DNA from: Methanoculleus oceani
Lineage (GTDB): Archaea > Halobacteriota > Methanomicrobia > Methanomicrobiales > Methanoculleaceae
Length of the DNA: 64,000 bases
Direction of reading: 5' to 3'
NCBI RefSeq assembly: GCF_023702065.1
Contig: NZ_QFDM01000001.1
Location: 868,001 to 932,000, forward strand
Shown one piece after another: positions 1 to 8,598 of the stretch (position 1 is the first letter of the stretch; each line of letters begins with the position of its first letter). The notes beneath the pieces are model-generated. The model made no database searches and had not been told where the DNA came from. It worked only from the letters and a program-made list of their open reading frames with translations. The position numbers and the translations under genes were made by a program.

Positions 1-37
1 GGAGACCTCCGGAGAGGAGTACGTGGAGGAGCGATAA
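1..37 (+). CDS. rps3: Ribosomal protein S3, C-terminal fragment (starts before window)
   Basis: Only the last 11 codons and the TAA stop (35-37) are inside the window; read in frame from base 2 they give an acidic tail ending in EEYVEER. The gene immediately precedes L29, the place S3 holds in archaeal ribosomal operons, so the identity rests on gene order rather than on the few residues seen. Confidence 0.6.
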   Translation, partial: ETSGEEYVEER

Positions 38-241
38 ATGGCAATCTTTCGCGCACAGGAAGTGAGACAGCTCTCCGACACCGAACTCCTCGAGCAGGAG
101 CAGAAACTCTCCCTCGAACTGATCCAGGAGCGGGGTAAAGTCAGCGCCGGCGGTGCCACCGAGAACCCCGGGAGGATCCGCGAGGTAAAGAGAACGATTG
201 CGCGCATCCGGACCGAGAAGAACGCACGGAGGAACGCATGA
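38..241 (+). CDS. rpl29: Large-subunit ribosomal protein L29
   Basis: The 67-residue product has the two-helix, Lys/Glu-rich composition of L29, including the Leu-rich first helix (ELLEQEQKLSLEL) and a basic second helix (REVKRTIARIRTEKN). L29 binds 23S rRNA near the peptide exit tunnel. It starts at the first ATG after the S3 stop, and its own stop overlaps the start of rnp1 by four bases (ATGA), which suggests coupled translation. Length and position are normal for an archaeal spc operon. Confidence 0.93.
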   Translation: MAIFRAQEVRQLSDTELLEQEQKLSLELIQERGKVSAGGATENPGRIREVKRTIARIRTEKNARRNA

Positions 242-510
242 TCTCTCCCCAGAACGTCCTGCGGCACGAGTTGATCGGCCTGGACGTTCTGGTCGCCCGT
301 GCGAGCAACCCGGGTCATACCGGGGTATCGGGTCGCATCGTCGATGAGACCCGTAATACCCTGGTCATCCAGACCGGGCGGGGAGAAAAGCGGATACCGA
401 AACGGTTCAGCGTGTTCCGCCTCCGGCTTCCCGACGGCACGACCGTCGACGTCGACGGGTCGAGCCTGGAGACACAGCCGGAACGGCGGATCAGCATGCG
501 CATCAGATAA
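238..510 (+). CDS. rnp1: RNase P protein component 1 (Rpp29/Pop4)
   Basis: This 90-residue protein matches archaeal Rpp29: an N-terminal helix (PQNVLRHELIGLDVLV), then a Sm-like beta barrel with GRIVDETRNTLVI and a basic KRIPKR segment. With the RNase P RNA and the Rpp21, Rpp30 and Pop5 proteins it processes the 5' ends of pre-tRNAs. Its place between L29 and S17 is the conserved archaeal arrangement. The start ATG overlaps the L29 stop. Confidence 0.93.
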   Translation: MISPQNVLRHELIGLDVLVARASNPGHTGVSGRIVDETRNTLVIQTGRGEKRIPKRFSVFRLRLPDGTTVDVDGSSLETQPERRISMRIR

Positions 511-523
511 ACGAGGATGAATA

Positions 524-850
524 ATGGCACGAAACATTGGGTTGGACGTTCCCATTCCGGAAACGGAATGTGAGGACGCAAATTGTCCGTTTCACGGCAC
601 TTTGCCGGTACGCGGCCAGGTGATTACCGGCAAAGTCGTGAGCGACCGTATGAACGGTACCGTCGTCGTGGAGCGTGAGTTCCTCCACTACGTCAAGAAA
701 TACAAGCGGTACGAGAAACGCAGATCCCGGTACCATGCCCACAGCACGCCCTGCATCAACGCGGGCATCGGCGATGTGGTCCGGATCGCGGAGTGCAGAC
801 CGCTCTCGAAGACCAAGAACTTTGTTGTGGTCGAGGTGATGAAGGAATGA
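524..850 (+). CDS. rps17: Small-subunit ribosomal protein S17
   Basis: The 108-residue product is the archaeal form of S17, with an N-terminal extension ([10 protein letters not shown]) carrying a small Cys pair ([10 protein letters not shown]) ahead of the OB-fold core. The core has [15 protein letters not shown] and the basic [16 protein letters not shown] strand that contacts 16S rRNA. A GAGGATGAATA sequence just upstream provides the ribosome binding site. The stop overlaps the L14 start. Confidence 0.95.
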   Translation: MARNIGLDVPIPETECEDANCPFHGTLPVRGQVITGKVVSDRMNGTVVVEREFLHYVKKYKRYEKRRSRYHAHSTPCINAGIGDVVRIAECRPLSKTKNFVVVEVMKE

Positions 851-1245
851 AGGCGATGCAGTCGACCATTCCGCGCGCCCTCGCCACCGGCTCACAGATG
901 GTCTGTTCCGACAACACCGGCGCACGGCTCGTGGAGATCGTCTCGGTCGACCGTTACCACGGTGTCAGGCGCCGGCAGCCCTGCATGGGCGTCGGCGACG
1001 TCGCGACCGTGAGCGTCAAGAAGGGCACCCCCGATATGCGGAGGAAACTCGAGAAAGCGGTGGTCATCCGGCAGAAGAAGGAGATCCGCCGCCCGAACGG
1101 CATCCGTCTCTCGTTCGAGGACAACGCCATGGTGCTCATCAACGAGCGCGGCGAGCCGAAGGGAACGGAGATCAAAGGTGCCGTCCCCCGGGAGATCGCC
1201 GAGCGGTTCCCGAAGATCGCCTCCATGGCGACGATAATCGTGTAA
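847..1245 (+). CDS. rpl14: Large-subunit ribosomal protein L14
   Basis: The product (132 residues from 847; an alternative ATG lies at 856) shows the L14 signature: [15 protein letters not shown], then [15 protein letters not shown] and the C-terminal [26 protein letters not shown]14 sits at the subunit interface and contacts 23S rRNA. The ATG at 847 overlaps the S17 stop (ATGA) and is the likely start by coupling. Confidence 0.95.
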   Translation: MKAMQSTIPRALATGSQMVCSDNTGARLVEIVSVDRYHGVRRRQPCMGVGDVATVSVKKGTPDMRRKLEKAVVIRQKKEIRRPNGIRLSFEDNAMVLINERGEPKGTEIKGAVPREIAERFPKIASMATIIV

Positions 1246-1258
1246 GGTGTGGTGAAGA

Positions 1259-1624
1259 ATGGTACGCATAGTAAGCAAACAGCCGAGAAAACAGCGGAAG
1301 GCGCGTTACAACGCACCGAACCACACCCGGGGCCGGTTCCTCTCCGCATCACTTGCCCCCGAACTCCGTGGGAAGTACAACGCCCGGAGAACCCGTGTGG
1401 TCAAAGGGGATACCGTCAAGGTACTCCGTGGAGACTTCGCCGGTGACGAAGGCATCGTCGATGCGGTCGACATGAAGACGTGCCGGCTGGTCGTGCACGG
1501 CGTGATGGTGACGAAGGCGGACGGAACCGAGGTTCCCCGGCCGGTCGATCCCTCGAACGTGCAGATCACGAAGCTCAACCTGAAAGACAAACTACGTGAG
1601 GAGAGACTCGGAGGCGGAGCATAA
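1259..1624 (+). CDS. rpl24: Large-subunit ribosomal protein L24 (KOW domain)
   Basis: The 121-residue product opens with the basic archaeal L24 leader (QPRKQRKARYNAPNHTR) followed by the KOW motif near residues 45-75 (VVKGDTVKVLRGDFAGDEG). L24 is an early assembly protein of the 50S subunit. A GGTGAAGA sequence precedes the ATG. The last base of its stop is the first base of the S4e ATG. Confidence 0.95.
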   Translation: MVRIVSKQPRKQRKARYNAPNHTRGRFLSASLAPELRGKYNARRTRVVKGDTVKVLRGDFAGDEGIVDAVDMKTCRLVVHGVMVTKADGTEVPRPVDPSNVQITKLNLKDKLREERLGGGA

Positions 1625-2358
1625 TGTCTCATTATCTCAAGCGGCTGGTAGCGCCAGGGTCCTGGCACATCCCGAAGAAAGTACAGAAATTCGTCATGAA
1701 GACCGCTCCGGGCCCCCACAACGCCGGCGCTCTGCCGGTCGGTGTCTGGCTCCGCGAGCATGTCGGTCTCGCACAGAACGCGAGCGAAGTCCGGAAGATC
1801 CTGCACCAGCGCGATGTCATCGTCAACGGGCGGGCCTGCAGGAACCCACAGATGGGCCTTGGTGTCTTTGATATCGTCTCGATCCCGAAGATCGGGAAGA
1901 ACTACCGCATCCAGCTGGACAACCGGGGCAACCTTGTTGCCGTCGAGATTCCGGCGGAGTCTGCAAAGACCCGGCTCTGCAAGATCCGGAACAAGACCAC
2001 GGTCAAGGGCGGCAAGGTACAGCTGAACCTTGCGTTCGGCGCAAACATCCTCGCTGACAACACCTACAGGGCGAAAGATTCCGTCGTGGTGACCCTCGGC
2101 GATGGAACGGCCGGTGAAGACCGGTTCCGGATCGTCGATCACTTCCCCTTCGCAGAAGGCAATGTGGCCATGATCGTCGGCGGGAAGCATTCCGGGAAGG
2201 TCGGCAGGATCGTCGAGGTCATCCAGACCGCAAGTTCCGTCCCGAACCGCGTCATTCTCATGGACGACTCGGCCGGTGAGAGGTTCGAGACCATCGACGA
2301 GTACGTCTTCATGGTCGGCCGCTCCGCGATTGCACCCGAACTGGAGGCCTCAGCATGA
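1624..2358 (+). CDS. rps4e: Small-subunit ribosomal protein S4e
   Basis: The 244-residue protein begins [19 protein letters not shown], typical of archaeal and eukaryotic S4e. It has an S4-type RNA-binding segment around residues 40-90 ([20 protein letters not shown]) and a KOW motif near residues 175-195 ([16 protein letters not shown]). S4e is absent from bacteria, which supports the archaeal assignment. It overlaps L5 by four bases at ATGA. Confidence 0.96.
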   Translation: MSHYLKRLVAPGSWHIPKKVQKFVMKTAPGPHNAGALPVGVWLREHVGLAQNASEVRKILHQRDVIVNGRACRNPQMGLGVFDIVSIPKIGKNYRIQLDNRGNLVAVEIPAESAKTRLCKIRNKTTVKGGKVQLNLAFGANILADNTYRAKDSVVVTLGDGTAGEDRFRIVDHFPFAEGNVAMIVGGKHSGKVGRIVEVIQTASSVPNRVILMDDSAGERFETIDEYVFMVGRSAIAPELEASA

Positions 2359-2858
2359 GTGCAATGAAGGATATCTACATAGACAAGGTCGTTGTCCATA
2401 TGGGCGTCGGAGAGAGCGGTGAGCGGCTGGTCAAGGCCGAGGATCTCGTGAAGAAGATCACCGGCCAGAAGCCCGTCCGCACCATCGCGAAGCGGACCCA
2501 GCCGGCGTTCGGCATCAGGAAGGGCGCACCCATCGGGTGCAAGGTCACCCTGCGCCGGGAGAACGCCGAGAAGTTCGTCACGACCGCGCTCAACATCATC
2601 GAGCGGCAACTCGCGGCCTCGCAGTTCGACCGGACCGGCAACGTCTCCTTCGGCATCGAAGAGCACACCGACTTCCCGGGCATGTCCTACGACCCGACGA
2701 TCGGTATCTACGGCATGGACGTCAACGTGGTGCTCGAGTACAAAGGTGCCCGGATCGCACGCAGAGTCGTCGAGCGCAGGAAACTGCCGGCGGACCAGAA
2801 AGTGAACAAAGAGGAAGCCATCGCGTTCATGCGCGAGCACTACCAGGTGGAGGTGTAA
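2355..2858 (+). CDS. rpl5: Large-subunit ribosomal protein L5
   Basis: The 167-residue product is archaeal L5: [15 protein letters not shown] near the N-terminus, then [21 protein letters not shown] and the C-terminal [13 protein letters not shown]5 binds 5S rRNA with L18 in the central protuberance. The ATG overlaps the S4e stop; a second in-frame ATG lies nine bases on, but the coupled first one is favoured. Confidence 0.96.
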   Translation: MSAMKDIYIDKVVVHMGVGESGERLVKAEDLVKKITGQKPVRTIAKRTQPAFGIRKGAPIGCKVTLRRENAEKFVTTALNIIERQLAASQFDRTGNVSFGIEEHTDFPGMSYDPTIGIYGMDVNVVLEYKGARIARRVVERRKLPADQKVNKEEAIAFMREHYQVEV

Positions 2859-2861
2859 AGA

Positions 2862-3041
2862 ATGGCTGAAGAGTCAGGAGCACCTTCTTCGAGCGAGAGT
2901 ACGAGGAAGTTCGGCCGTGGCGCCAACGAGTGCCGCATCTGCGGCCGGAAGCAGGGCCTTGTGCGTAAATACGGCATCTACTTCTGCCGTCAATGCTTCC
3001 GCGAGTGGGCGAGCAAGATGGGCTTCAAGAAGATGAACTAG
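2862..3041 (+). CDS. rps14: Small-subunit ribosomal protein S14, zinc-binding type
   Basis: This small gene (59 residues) encodes a zinc-ribbon S14: two CxxC pairs, CRIC near residue 26 and CRQC near residue 43, with the conserved [14 protein letters not shown] tail. It contacts 16S rRNA in the 30S head. The first 15 or so residues are a Ser/Glu-rich extension longer than in many archaeal S14 proteins, so the true start could be slightly internal, although the ATG follows the L5 stop closely and no better ATG exists before the core. Confidence 0.92.
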   Translation: MAEESGAPSSSESTRKFGRGANECRICGRKQGLVRKYGIYFCRQCFREWASKMGFKKMN

Positions 3042-3053
3042 GGGTTAGAGAAT

Positions 3054-3446
3054 ATGGCACGACTGAATCCAATCGCTGACGCGATGAGCACGATCAAGAA
3101 TGCCGGCGACGCTGGAAAGAGCGAGGTTATTGTCGAACCCGCCAGCAAGCTCCTCGGCGCCATGCTCCGCGTTATGCAGGAAAACGGCTTTATCGGCGGC
3201 TTCGAGTTCATCGAAGACGGCCGCGGCGGCCAGTTCCGGGTCCAACTCCCCGGAACGATCAATAAGTGTGGCGCCATCACCCCCCGGTTCCCGGTGGCGA
3301 TGGTTGATATGGAATACTGGGAGTCGCAGTACCTCCCCGCAAAGAACTTCGGCATCCTGATCGTCTCCACCTCAAAGGGGGTCATCTCCCATGAAGAGGC
3401 CCGGAACGCGGGAGTCGGCGGTCAACTGCTGGGATACGTCTACTAA
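3054..3446 (+). CDS. rps8: Small-subunit ribosomal protein S8
   Basis: The 130-residue product begins [17 protein letters not shown], the conserved N-terminus of archaeal S8, and ends with the [27 protein letters not shown] signature loop. S8 is a primary 16S rRNA binder. In many prokaryotes it also binds its own operon mRNA, but no such site was identified here. A GGGGTTAGAG sequence lies upstream. Confidence 0.96.
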   Translation: MARLNPIADAMSTIKNAGDAGKSEVIVEPASKLLGAMLRVMQENGFIGGFEFIEDGRGGQFRVQLPGTINKCGAITPRFPVAMVDMEYWESQYLPAKNFGILIVSTSKGVISHEEARNAGVGGQLLGYVY

Positions 3447-3459
3447 AGGAGGGAAGAGT

Positions 3460-3984
3460 ATGGGAATAACACGACAGGTCGAGATCCCTCCCGGTGTGAA
3501 CGTCACGCTCGAAGGCAACGTGCTCACGGTCTCCGGACCGAAGGGCACACTGGCCCGCGACATGCGCTTCCCGCAGATCGACCTCAGGGTTGAAGGCGGC
3601 GAGGTCGTCGTCTCCACGACATCCGATAAGAAGCGGTTCCTTGCCATGAGCGGCACGCTCGAGGCCCATGCGAAGAACATGATCCGGGGTGTCGCCGAAG
3701 GCTACGAGTATCGCATGAAGGTGGTTTACAGCCACTTCCCGATCCAGCTGAAGCTGCAGGGCAACCGCCTCGAGATCAACAACTTCCTTGGCGAGAAACA
3801 GCCCAGAATAGCAAAGATCATCGAGGGCGTCACCGTCAAGGTCGGAAACGACGAGGTGACTCTCACCGGTATCGATAAGGAGAAGGTGGGCAACACGGCC
3901 GCAAACATCGAGCACGCGACCAGGATCACGAAGCGTGACCCCCGGGTGTTCCAGGACGGCATCTACATCACCGAGAGGGCGTGA
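3460..3984 (+). CDS. rpl6: Large-subunit ribosomal protein L6
   Basis: The 174-residue product has the duplicated L6 fold: first repeat VEIPPGVNVTLEGNVLTVSGPKG, second repeat with EGVTVKVGNDEVTLTGIDKE and the terminal TRITKRDPRVFQDGIYI. L6 lies near the sarcin-ricin loop. The start at 3460 is supported by a strong AAGGAGGGAA ribosome binding site eight to ten bases upstream; longer in-frame readings run into S8. Confidence 0.95.
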   Translation: MGITRQVEIPPGVNVTLEGNVLTVSGPKGTLARDMRFPQIDLRVEGGEVVVSTTSDKKRFLAMSGTLEAHAKNMIRGVAEGYEYRMKVVYSHFPIQLKLQGNRLEINNFLGEKQPRIAKIIEGVTVKVGNDEVTLTGIDKEKVGNTAANIEHATRITKRDPRVFQDGIYITERA

Positions 3985-3989
3985 AACCG

Positions 3990-4421
3990 ATGGATGAAGC
4001 AAGAAGATTGATCCGCGTCCGCACCCGGCACAACAAGCCCGCCTTCAAGAGGCGGGGACTTCACCGCAAAGCGAAGCTGGCAGATGTCTGGCGGCGTCCG
4101 CGTGGTCTGCACAACAAGCAGAGACGGCAGTTCAGCGCAAAGGGCGCCCTTCCCCGACCGGGATATGGGAGCCCTGCCGCAATCCGCGGCATGCACCCGA
4201 GCGGCTATGAGGAGGTACGGGTCTTTACACCTGCAGAACTTGCGGGACTGAACCCGGAGACCCAGGCCATCCGGATCGGCGGATCCGTGGGCAACAGGAA
4301 GCGGGGAGCGATTCAAACCCGGGCCCTGGAACTGGGGCTCAAGGTGCTGAATGCAAAAGACCTCACCCGCACGGCAGAAATACCCGCCGTGAGCGAAGAA
4401 GAGGTGAACGAGGATGAGTGA
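3990..4421 (+). CDS. rpl32e: Large-subunit ribosomal protein L32e
   Basis: This archaeal/eukaryotic-specific protein shows the L32e core: KPAFKRRGLHRKAKLADVWRRPRG, then GALPRPGYGSPAAIRGMHPSG and the IGGSVGNRKRGAI loop. Two starts are possible: GTG at 3981, overlapping the L6 stop, or ATG at 3990 (143 residues); ATG is used here. The acidic C-terminus (EEEVNEDE) overlaps the L19e start. Confidence 0.93.
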   Translation: MDEARRLIRVRTRHNKPAFKRRGLHRKAKLADVWRRPRGLHNKQRRQFSAKGALPRPGYGSPAAIRGMHPSGYEEVRVFTPAELAGLNPETQAIRIGGSVGNRKRGAIQTRALELGLKVLNAKDLTRTAEIPAVSEEEVNEDE

Positions 4422-4866
4422 TCTCGCCAGCCAGAAGCGAATGGCAGCCGCCATTCTGAAGTGCGGCATCAACCGTGTCTGGTTCGATCCCGAGCGCCAG
4501 GCCGACATTGAGGGAGCGATCTCCAGAAACGACCTGCGCGAGCTCGTCGCGGAAGGCGTGATCAAGGCGCACCCCGTAAAGGGGAACAGCCGTGGCAGGG
4601 CCCGGGCACGGATGGCGCAGCGTTCCTACGGCCACCGGAAAGGACCGGGACGGAGGAAGGGTGCCGCCGGGGCCCGCGGGTCCAGCAAGCGGGCATGGAT
4701 CAGGAAGATCCGGGCGCAGCGTCGCACTCTGCGCGAGATGCGCGCAGAAGGCACAATCGAGAGGAGTCTCTACCGCGTGATGTACCGGAGGGCCTCCGGA
4801 GGCCAGTTCCGGAGCGTGGCGCACCTTACGGCTCATGTTGAGACGATGGCAGGGAGGATGAAATAA
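4414..4866 (+). CDS. rpl19e: Large-subunit ribosomal protein L19e
   Basis: The 150-residue, very basic product is L19e: QKRMAAAILKCGINRVWFDPE at the N-terminus, the AHPVKGNSRGRARARMAQRSYGHRKGPGRRKG centre and a helical tail. L19e forms an inter-subunit bridge in archaeal ribosomes and has no bacterial counterpart. It overlaps L32e by eight bases and abuts L18 at a TAATG-type junction. Confidence 0.95.
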   Translation: MSDLASQKRMAAAILKCGINRVWFDPERQADIEGAISRNDLRELVAEGVIKAHPVKGNSRGRARARMAQRSYGHRKGPGRRKGAAGARGSSKRAWIRKIRAQRRTLREMRAEGTIERSLYRVMYRRASGGQFRSVAHLTAHVETMAGRMK

Positions 4867-5393
4867 TGGCAACCGGCCCAAGATACTTCGTGCCCTTCCG
4901 AAGGCGGCACGAGGGCAAGACTGATTACTATAAGCGGATGTCGCTCCTGTCGTCGGGAACGCCGAGGATGGTCGTCCGGAGGACGAACCGGCAGATCATC
5001 GTGCAGCTGGTCGTCCCCGAGACCGAAGGAGACCGCACCCTGGTGGCCGCATACTCGGCCGAACTTGCCGGTTACGGCTACGAGGGATCGACAGCGAGCA
5101 CCCCGGCCGCCTACCTGACCGGGATGCTGTTTGCAGTCAAGGCGTTGAACGCGGGATATGAAGAGGGGATCCTGGATATCGGGCTCGCCCGGGCAAAACC
5201 CGGAGCGCGCGTCTTTGCCGCTCTCAAGGGGGCAGTGGATGCGGGTCTCGACGTCCCGTATGGCGAGTCGATCCTCCCCGATGAGGAACGGCTCAAGGGT
5301 GCCCACATCGCCGGGTATGCTCCCGAGCGGGCGGGCAACCTGGTAGCGAATGTAGAGGCTGTGGCTCTGGCCATCAAGAAGGAGCTGGTGTGA
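4866..5393 (+). CDS. rpl18: Large-subunit ribosomal protein L18
   Basis: The 175-residue product begins with the archaeal L18 segment [22 protein letters not shown] and carries [18 protein letters not shown], followed by the 5S-rRNA-binding core and the [21 protein letters not shown] segment. The start lies directly on the L19e stop. Length is normal for archaea. Confidence 0.95.
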   Translation: MATGPRYFVPFRRRHEGKTDYYKRMSLLSSGTPRMVVRRTNRQIIVQLVVPETEGDRTLVAAYSAELAGYGYEGSTASTPAAYLTGMLFAVKALNAGYEEGILDIGLARAKPGARVFAALKGAVDAGLDVPYGESILPDEERLKGAHIAGYAPERAGNLVANVEAVALAIKKELV

Positions 5394-5394
5394 C

Positions 5395-6012
5395 ATGGCA
5401 TACGTACAGGAAGAATGGATTCCGCTCACCGGTCTCGGGCGCATGGTCGCCGCAGGCGAGATCACCAGTATCGATGAGGTGCTCGCGAGCGGCAGGCCGA
5501 TCAAGGAGCCCCAGATCGTCGATCTCCTCCTGCCCGACCTGGAGGACGAGGTGCTGGACATCAACATGGTCCAGCGGATGACGGACTCGGGTCGCCGTGT
5601 GAAGTTCCGCACCGTCGTGGTGGTCGGCAACCGGAACGGCTACGTCGGGTTCGGCCAGGGAAAGGATGTTCAGGTCGGCAATGCGATCCAGAAAGCAATC
5701 GTAAACGCAAAACTGAACCTGATCAAGGTCTCCCGTGGATGCGGGAGCTGGGAGTGCGGCTGCGACACCGGCCACTCGATCCCCATCGAGGTGACCGGGA
5801 AGGCAGGCAGCGTCCGCGTGACGCTGAAGCCCGCTCCGCAGGGAATCGGCCTCGTGACCGGGGAGACCCCGAAGAAAGTCCTGACACTTGCAGGTATCAA
5901 GGATGTCTGGGCCTTCAACCGGGGACAGACCCGCACGACCATCAACTACGCGAAGGCGACGTTTGAAGCGCTCAAGCAGACGAATGTCGTCAGGATCGGG
6001 GGGACGGAGTGA
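5395..6012 (+). CDS. rps5: Small-subunit ribosomal protein S5
   Basis: The 205-residue protein contains the S5 double-stranded-RNA-binding domain around residues 60-115 ([18 protein letters not shown]) and the C-terminal domain with [16 protein letters not shown]-like and [17 protein letters not shown] segments. A Cys-rich loop ([10 protein letters not shown]) near residue 115 is typical of archaeal S5. S5 helps maintain decoding accuracy and contacts the mRNA entry site. Confidence 0.95.
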   Translation: MAYVQEEWIPLTGLGRMVAAGEITSIDEVLASGRPIKEPQIVDLLLPDLEDEVLDINMVQRMTDSGRRVKFRTVVVVGNRNGYVGFGQGKDVQVGNAIQKAIVNAKLNLIKVSRGCGSWECGCDTGHSIPIEVTGKAGSVRVTLKPAPQGIGLVTGETPKKVLTLAGIKDVWAFNRGQTRTTINYAKATFEALKQTNVVRIGGTE

Positions 6013-6473
6013 TGTACGCGGTAGTACAGGTGCGCGGCGTGGTCAAGACCAACCGCGAGATCAAGGACACCTTGAAGATGCTCCGCCTGCACCACGTCAA
6101 CCACTGCGTCCTCGTGCCCGATACGCCTGCGTACCTGGGCATGATCCGCAAGGTGAAGGACTTCGTTGCGTACGGCGAGGTTGACCGGGAGACCCTGGCC
6201 ACCCTCCTGCGCACCCGGGGCAGACTGACCGGAGACGAGCAGCTGACCGACGACTATGTCCGTGCGCATACCCCGTATGCCAGCATCGACGAATTCGCAG
6301 CAGCGCTCTGCAGCGGTGAGACAAGCTTCCGCGATCTGGTGGAGATCAAGCCGGTGCTGAGACTGCACCCTCCTCGAAAGGGCTATAAAACTATCAAGCG
6401 AACCTTTCAGCAGGGTGGAGCTCTCGGCTACTATGGCCCCCAGATCAACGATCTCCTCTACAAAATGAGGTGA
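6012..6473 (+). CDS. rpl30: Large-subunit ribosomal protein L30
   Basis: The 153-residue product is the long archaeal L30: [21 protein letters not shown] at the N-terminus, then the LHHVNHCVLVPDTPAYLGMI core and a C-terminal extension with LHPPRKGYKTIKRTFQQGG. The ATG at 6012 shares its first base with the last base of the S5 stop; a GTG three bases earlier is also possible. Confidence 0.94.
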   Translation: MYAVVQVRGVVKTNREIKDTLKMLRLHHVNHCVLVPDTPAYLGMIRKVKDFVAYGEVDRETLATLLRTRGRLTGDEQLTDDYVRAHTPYASIDEFAAALCSGETSFRDLVEIKPVLRLHPPRKGYKTIKRTFQQGGALGYYGPQINDLLYKMR

Positions 6474-6478
6474 GACTG

Positions 6479-6904
6479 ATGCCCGTAAACAAGAGATCCA
6501 AATACAGGGGTTCACGGACCTGTGGCGGCGGCACGCACAAGAACCGGCGTGGCGCCGGCAACAGGGGTGGACGAGGTAGAGCCGGGCAGCGCGATCACCG
6601 CTTCTCCCACTTCTACCTGAAGGGTGAGATATCCAACGGCAAGCACGGTTTCGTCAGCAAGACCTCCGTGCCGGTATCCGCTCTTGATGTCGGGGAGATC
6701 GACCAGATGGCCGAAGCACTGCTTCGGGAGGGGCTTGCGAGCCAGGAAGGAGACCTCATTGCCCTCGATGTCGCCGAGATCGGCATCGAGAAGGTACTTG
6801 GTGGCGGAAGAGTCACCCACAAGATGAGTATCTCCGCCCGGGAGTTTTCAGAACGGGCCCGGGCAAAGATCGAGGAGATGGGCGGTCAGGCAATGACCGT
6901 CTGA
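6479..6904 (+). CDS. rpl15: Large-subunit ribosomal protein L15
   Basis: The 141-residue product has the glycine- and arginine-rich N-terminus of archaeal L15 (YRGSRTCGGGTHKNRRGAGNRGGRGRAG). The rest is a compact alpha/beta domain ending in AREFSERARAKIEEMGG. The ATG at 6479 follows a GAGGTGA binding site made from the end of rpl30; an in-frame GTG at 6470 is less likely. A six-T run (6910-6915) after the stop may allow partial termination before secY. Confidence 0.94.
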   Translation: MPVNKRSKYRGSRTCGGGTHKNRRGAGNRGGRGRAGQRDHRFSHFYLKGEISNGKHGFVSKTSVPVSALDVGEIDQMAEALLREGLASQEGDLIALDVAEIGIEKVLGGGRVTHKMSISAREFSERARAKIEEMGGQAMTV

Positions 6905-6925
6905 TCTCCTTTTTTAGGTGAAACC

Positions 6926-8359
6926 ATGGGAGATCTGCTGGATAGATTTGAACCCATCCTTGCAGCGATGCCTGCAGTCCGAAGTCCGGAGGGGCACGTT
7001 CACTTCAAGAATAAACTGATGTGGACGCTTGCGATTCTGCTCCTCTACTTCACATTGACCAACATCAATATCTTTGGGCTCTCTCCGGAGTCACAGGATA
7101 TTTTCGGAATATATCGTGCCCTGCTTGCCGGTGCAAGCGGTTCGCTTCTGCATCTTGGTATCGGGCCGATCGTCACCGCATCGATCGTGCTGCAGCTGCT
7201 CAAGGGCGCCGGAATCCTGCAGATCGATACCAGCGATGCACGCGGCCAGGTCATGTATATGGGCCTGCAGAAGCTGCTCATCTTCGTGATGATCATCGTC
7301 GAAGCGCTCCCCATGGTCGCGAGCGGGCTGATGATGCCCGACCCGACGGTGGCAACGGAGTTCTTCGGCGGCAATATGCTCACGGTCTCGCTCCTGATCT
7401 TCCTCCAGCTCTGCATCGGCGGTCTCCTGGTGGTGCTGATGGACGAGGTCGTCACGAAATGGGGCGTCGGTTCGGGTGTGGGGCTCTTCATCGTTGCGGG
7501 AGTCTCGCAGGGTCTCGTGAACGGCTTCCTGAACTGGCAGACGGGCACCGACCCCTTCCCGATCGGGTTCTTCCCGCGGCTGTTCGCAATAGGTACCTCG
7601 GGGGCGAACTTCCTCGAGTACTTCGGCACGGACATGCTCGCCCTCGTCACGACGGTCGTGATCTTCATGATCATCGTCTACGTGGAGTCGACCCGTATCG
7701 AGATCCCGCTCGCGCATACCGCCGTCCGCGGCGCCCGTGCACGGTTCCCGGTGAAACTCATCTACGCGAGTGTTCTGCCGATGATCCTGGTCCGGGTGCT
7801 GCAGGCGAACATCCAGATGATAGGGATGTTCCTCTCGAACGCCGGGATAACCATCTTCGGCGAGTTCCAGGGGCAGACGCCGGTCAACGGTCTCATGTGG
7901 TATATCGCTCCCATCAACCAGCCTCAGGACTGGATGTGGTGGCTCTCCGACCTCGGGCACGCCCCCTGGGAGATCCTCCTGCGTATGGGCATCGATATCA
8001 CCGTCATGGTGGTCGGAGGCGCGATCTTCGCGCTCTTCTGGGTCAAGACCGCAGGTCTCGACTCAAAGGACGTGGCCCGGCAGATCCAGAGGAGCGGGAT
8101 GCATATCCCCGGCTACAGGCGGAACGAACAGGTGCTTGAGAAGTATCTCGACCGCTACATCCCGCGGATCACCATCATCGGCGGTGTGTTCATCGGCCTC
8201 CTCTCGGTCGTCGCGAACCTCTTCGGTGTGATCGGTGCGGTCGGAGGAACAGGACTGCTGCTTGCGGTGAGTATCACCTACCGCCTCTACGAGGAGGTCG
8301 CAAGCCAGCAGATCATGGAGATGTACCCGTTCATGCGGTCGTTCTTTGGGAAAGAATGA
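6926..8359 (+). CDS. secY: Protein translocase subunit SecY (Sec61 alpha)
   Basis: The 477-residue protein is the channel subunit of the Sec translocon, with about ten predicted hydrophobic segments. Typical archaeal SecY landmarks are the N-terminal amphipathic region (FEPILAAMPAVRSPEGHVHFKNK), the first membrane helix followed by the plug region, and the cytosolic loop VESTRIEIPLAHTAVRGARARFPVKL, which binds the ribosome. Length is normal (430-490). It is the last gene of the ribosomal operon, and AGGTGAAACC provides the ribosome binding site. Confidence 0.97.
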   Translation: MGDLLDRFEPILAAMPAVRSPEGHVHFKNKLMWTLAILLLYFTLTNINIFGLSPESQDIFGIYRALLAGASGSLLHLGIGPIVTASIVLQLLKGAGILQIDTSDARGQVMYMGLQKLLIFVMIIVEALPMVASGLMMPDPTVATEFFGGNMLTVSLLIFLQLCIGGLLVVLMDEVVTKWGVGSGVGLFIVAGVSQGLVNGFLNWQTGTDPFPIGFFPRLFAIGTSGANFLEYFGTDMLALVTTVVIFMIIVYVESTRIEIPLAHTAVRGARARFPVKLIYASVLPMILVRVLQANIQMIGMFLSNAGITIFGEFQGQTPVNGLMWYIAPINQPQDWMWWLSDLGHAPWEILLRMGIDITVMVVGGAIFALFWVKTAGLDSKDVARQIQRSGMHIPGYRRNEQVLEKYLDRYIPRITIIGGVFIGLLSVVANLFGVIGAVGGTGLLLAVSITYRLYEEVASQQIMEMYPFMRSFFGKE

Positions 8360-8366
8360 GTCCGAA

Positions 8367-8430
8367 GGCCCCGCCGAAGGCGGGGCCGGAGGAGTCATTC
8401 TTGGAGAAGCGGCGCGAAGCGCTCGCTTCG
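8367..8430 (+). terminator. Stem-loops after secY, probable end of the ribosomal operon
   Basis: A perfect nine-base stem with a three-base loop (GGCCCCGCC / GGCGGGGCC, 8367-8387) lies eight bases after the secY stop. A second perfect seven-base stem, CGAAGCG / CGCTTCG, is at 8415-8430. T runs follow at about 8456-8461 and 8482-8487. Archaeal termination mainly needs T runs, so the hairpins may serve transcript stability instead. Confidence 0.5.
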
Positions 8431-8555
8431 ACCGGAAGTGAGCCCATCCGACTCCCCTTTTCCCAAAACCGCACAACATCCGTTTTTCCACCCGGACGAT
8501 CCTCGCGATCGTTCAGGCCGAAGTGATTCCGAAAAGAATTACTCTTTCAGGCGTG

Positions 8556-8593
8556 GATTTATTTTACAGCGAACTATATTCTAAATGGAGTGA
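8556..8593 (+). promoter_or_regulatory. Putative TATA box and ribosome binding site for adkA
   Basis: An AT-rich TTTATTTTA element (8558-8566) lies in an otherwise GC-rich region, about 30-40 bases ahead of the adkA start, as expected for an archaeal promoter with a short leader. GGAGTGA at 8587-8593 provides the binding site that favours the TTG start at 8599. Confidence 0.5.
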
Positions 8594-8598
8594 TAACG

